Positions 62,005 through 64,000 of a DNA stretch of 64,000 bases are shown here, piece by piece (positions within the stretch are counted from its first letter, which is position 1; every line of letters begins with the position of its first letter). Below the pieces are notes generated by a model that saw only the letters and a list, made by a program, of their open reading frames with translations, was not told the DNA's origin and did not search any database. Source of the DNA: Streptomyces actuosus (lineage in GTDB: Bacteria > Actinomycetota > Actinomycetes > Streptomycetales > Streptomycetaceae); NCBI RefSeq assembly GCF_016921115.1, contig NZ_JAFFZS010000021.1, forward strand, positions 57,798 to 121,797, read 5' to 3'. The position numbers were made by a program, and so were the translations under genes.

Positions 62005-62054
62005 CCTGATTTGCGGACGCACACGCCCTAGGGGGAGTGCGTCCGCAAATCAGG
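62005..62054. repeat. 18-bp perfect inverted repeat
   Basis: CCTGATTTGCGGACGCAC (62005-62022) pairs with 62037-62054 around a 14-nt loop. It lies only 6 bp from the preceding hairpin and is less GC-rich than its surroundings. It could be a second terminator, or paired ends left by an excised element. Confidence 0.5.
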
Positions 62055-62140
62055 TGGGAGACAAGTGGGAGATGATCATGGCGTGGTGCTGCAATCAGGC
62101 GCTAGGAAATGCTGGATAGCGCTACCTGTGCGGCCCTGGT

Positions 62141-62284
62141 TCAGCCGCCGGATTCGGCCGCGTGAGGACTCAGCACACCCGCGCTGACCAGCACAATAAT
62201 CACCACACCGAGCGCGATGCGGTACCAGGCGAAGGGCATGAAGCTCTTGTGGGAGATGAACTTCATGAACGAACCTATGACGAC
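62141..62284 (-). pseudogene. uppP: Undecaprenyl-diphosphatase (UppP/BacA), C-terminal fragment
   Basis: The last ~47 residues match the end of UppP: SFMPFAWYRIALGV followed by a membrane helix VVIIVLVSAGVLS. Everything upstream of about 62284, including the catalytic membrane segments, is replaced by unrelated sequence, so this is a truncated pseudogene of a lipid-carrier recycling enzyme. It marks the right flank as rearranged chromosomal DNA. Confidence 0.65.
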
Positions 62285-62497
62285 TTGTCCTGAGCAGCTT
62301 TGATCTGCTGTTTTCCACCACTTTTCAAGATCGAATGGAAGAGCAGTGGGAGACGGCACTTTCCAGTGCTCTCCCTCGCTGGCCATGAAGCGCAGCCATA
62401 TGGTTTGCAGGTGAATCGGCAAAAACGACCTTGCCACCGACGACCGGACGAATGACAGGGAGGCCGTCGACGTAGCTGGTGCTTCCCGGCCACGCCA

Positions 62498-62701
62498 TCA
62501 GAGAGCAGTGCGGTGCTGACGCTCCCGCGGTGCAGTCATGAGCTTCAGCGACTCCGCCGCCACGTCTGACGGGTACGGTTCGATGTCCTTTTTGTCGATG
62601 CCTGAGTACGTGAACAGCATCGTTATCTTGACGTGATCGTGGTGCAGCCAGTTGAGTCGGTCGATGTCCTCGGGCTTCATCTGGTGCCAGTAGGTGAACA
62701 C
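62498..62701 (-). CDS. Hypothetical protein fragment
   Basis: This 67-residue frame has the composition of a real protein (FTYWHQMKPEDIDRLNWLHH, then TYSGIDKKDIEPYPSD) but no family I recognise. The frame stays open upstream of the GTG at 62701 for some 20 codons, so the start is unclear and it may be the C-terminal part of a longer gene that has been lost. Confidence 0.35.
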   Translation of the reverse strand: MFTYWHQMKPEDIDRLNWLHHDHVKITMLFTYSGIDKKDIEPYPSDVAAESLKLMTAPRERQHRTAL

Positions 62702-62907
62702 AACCAGGTAGCTGTGACCTGGTGCGTTTCCACGAAGTGTCGGCGTGGATGCATGCGGCGAGAAGCTGGTCGGGGAGATGGGCGCTTGGGGCGACGACCG
62801 GTTGGCCGCGACTCCCAGCGTGTCCCTGAGCCCTATGTCAACATCCGCTTGGTTGGTGGTGCCCGGCCCGTACGATGGCGGTATCTCGGGATGAGCAGGG
62901 AGGCGCG

Positions 62908-63474
62908 ATGACCGCGATGTATCCGGAGTATGCGCAGTGGCTGCGCCAGGTGCGCAGCTCGATGAAGCTGCCCAAGGCGGTCAAGCTGCTGTTCGACCAG
63001 GGGCGCCTGTACATGTCGCCGGTGACGGAGGCGCACAGCGAGGCGGATGATTCGATCCGGTTGCAGTTGGCGGAGCAGTTGGGAGGGGAGTCCGGTCTGC
63101 ACGTCACGCGGGACAAGGGCGTACTGCCGGAGAGGGACGGTTACACGCCCGAGCCCGATGTGCTGGTGGTCGACGCAGGTGCGCTTGGTCCGGGTGATGC
63201 CTTCGTCGACCAGAAGCATGTTCACTTCGTGGCCGAGAGCGTGTCCCGCTCGACGGTCGGGCAGGACTATGGGCGCAAGCTCAACCAGTATGCGGCGCGC
63301 GGGATTCCCACGTATCTGATCGTCGATGTGTTGACCGGGGAGTGTGTGCTCTACCAGGCGCCGAAGGGCGACGAGTACACCTCGGCGGTGCCCTACCGGT
63401 TCGGTGAGGAGATCGATTTTTCCCTCGCGGGAGCTGCGGTGACCGTGCGCACCGACTTCAAGAAGATCCGCTGA
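62908..63474 (+). CDS. Uma2-family (DUF820) PD-(D/E)XK endonuclease-like protein
   Basis: This 188-residue protein is of the Uma2 type, common in many copies in Streptomyces. The PEPDVLVVD motif supplies the first acidic residue. FVAESVSRSTVGQDYGRKLNQYA provides the Glu and the Lys helix, followed by GIPTYLIVDV. ATG 62908 follows a GGAGG 5-6 nt upstream. The cellular role of the family is not established; a restriction-like nuclease fold is the known feature. It is intact and unrelated to the cluster. Confidence 0.85.
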   Translation: MTAMYPEYAQWLRQVRSSMKLPKAVKLLFDQGRLYMSPVTEAHSEADDSIRLQLAEQLGGESGLHVTRDKGVLPERDGYTPEPDVLVVDAGALGPGDAFVDQKHVHFVAESVSRSTVGQDYGRKLNQYAARGIPTYLIVDVLTGECVLYQAPKGDEYTSAVPYRFGEEIDFSLAGAAVTVRTDFKKIR

Positions 63475-63893
63475 AGCCGCTTCTTCCCGGCCTTGATCCG
63501 GTGCGGTTCCCCGGTCCTGCTGGTTGGCTGGGGCCGCCGGCCCCGGCACCGCGCCGGTGTCACGTATCCCACGCTCCTCCGTTCGGCGGACCGGGCGGTT
63601 TCCGTAGCGTCCACTCGCGCTGTCCGATCGCATACCTGGGAACCCGTGGCAAGCTGCCCCCGCCCCCAGCCACCGCTCCTCTCGACCTCGCTGGTCGTGT
63701 GCGGTGGCGCTGAGTATGAATTCGATGATGTGGGTGCGGTCCGGTACGAACTCCGGTCCGGGCGGCGTGCCGACGGCGCCGGGTCAGAGGGAACCGGTGA
63801 GCGCCGCGGTGATGACTTCGTGAGGCCCGCACACCATCCCACCTCACCTGCACGTTTCACGGTGCATGGGCCTCACTAGTAGATTGTTGCGGC
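63475..63893. other. Stretch without a recognisable gene
   Basis: The open frames here have low-information Arg/Pro/His-rich content and no family motifs. It probably includes the end of the IS630 element that begins at 63894. Confidence 0.4.
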
Positions 63894-64000
63894 TTATTTT
63901 TGCTGTGATGTTGGGTAGAGGTGGCGCAGTTTCACGCGTGCGTCGTCGGTGGTGAAGTGCCAGTCGACTTGGCGTTGGTCGCTGTTGGTCTGCTGCTGCC
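63894..64000 (-). CDS. IS630-family transposase, C-terminal end (runs off window)
   Basis: The minus-strand frame enters at the right edge and ends with TAA at 63894. Its last ~35 residues include VDWHFTTDDARVKLRHLYP, the typical end of IS630 transposases. The catalytic core is outside the window, so I cannot say whether it is intact. Confidence 0.65.
   Translation of the reverse strand, partial: QQQTNSDQRQVDWHFTTDDARVKLRHLYPTSQQK

Noticed and set aside
62005..62054. CRISPR-like repeat
   Set aside because: Only one inverted repeat, no array of direct repeats with spacers and no cas genes.

Overview
The window is very GC-rich actinobacterial DNA with the codon habits of Streptomyces. Almost all of it is one biosynthetic gene cluster of about 57 kb, flanked on both sides by broken transposase genes. 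Module-by-module reading of the polyketide synthases, the single NRPS module, a Cys-His-Asp Dieckmann cyclase, a glycoside-hydrolase-like protein, a P450 and a bicovalent flavin oxidase identify it as a tirandamycin (trd/tam) type cluster. This makes a 3-acyl tetramic acid that inhibits bacterial RNA polymerase. The carbon count (2+3+2+3+3+3+2+2 polyketide carbons plus glycine = C22) and the reduction pattern fit the tirandamycin skeleton.

Layout. 1-3060: a truncated nuclease/ATPase gene and remnants of IS4, ISAzo13 and IS256 transposases. 3168-5570: an FAD monooxygenase and a PaiB-like flavin-binding protein, read to the right, ending at a strong hairpin. 5575-9306: TetR repressor (trdK), MFS exporter (trdJ) and P450 (trdI). 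9260-12079: LAL/LuxR activator (trdH), overlapping trdI tail to tail. 12328-14421: an RNA polymerase-recycling HelR-like ATPase, probably for self-protection. 14568-14943: a degenerate GC repeat region. 14979-21342, read leftwards: trdF (class II terpene cyclase fold, degenerate acid motif), trdE (GH16-like), trdD (C-A-T NRPS) and trdC (Dieckmann cyclase). 21517-58401, read leftwards: trdB (type II thioesterase) behind the PKS genes trdAIII, trdAII and trdAI. 58607-60109: trdL (berberine-bridge-type FAD oxidase). 60110-64000: small or broken genes, IS1182 and IS630 fragments, a uppP fragment and an intact Uma2-family nuclease gene.

How it works together. TrdAI loads malonyl, decarboxylates it with a KSQ domain and runs modules 1-3. 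TrdAII runs modules 4-5 and TrdAIII modules 6-7. No PKS protein ends in a thioesterase. TrdD adds an amino acid (glycine expected) to the beta-keto chain, and TrdC would release it by Dieckmann cyclisation to the tetramate. TrdE, TrdF, TrdI and TrdL then tailor the bicyclic ketal part. TrdJ exports the product and TrdK probably represses export. TrdH probably activates the biosynthetic operons.

The most useful new observation is a shared promoter architecture. Direct repeats of TAGGGG spaced 11 bp (one helical turn) lie 23-24 nt upstream of a TAnnGT -10 element at three promoters: trdAI, trdC and the FAD monooxygenase at 3265. A reversed copy lies upstream of trdI. This is a strong candidate operator for TrdH, and it extends the regulon to the monooxygenase/PaiB pair at the left edge. 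Other points are a KR1 whose catalytic Tyr is Phe, a module-3 DH that looks intact but should be silent, a terpene-cyclase fold protein without its DxDD motif, and long near-identical DNA segments shared between modules.
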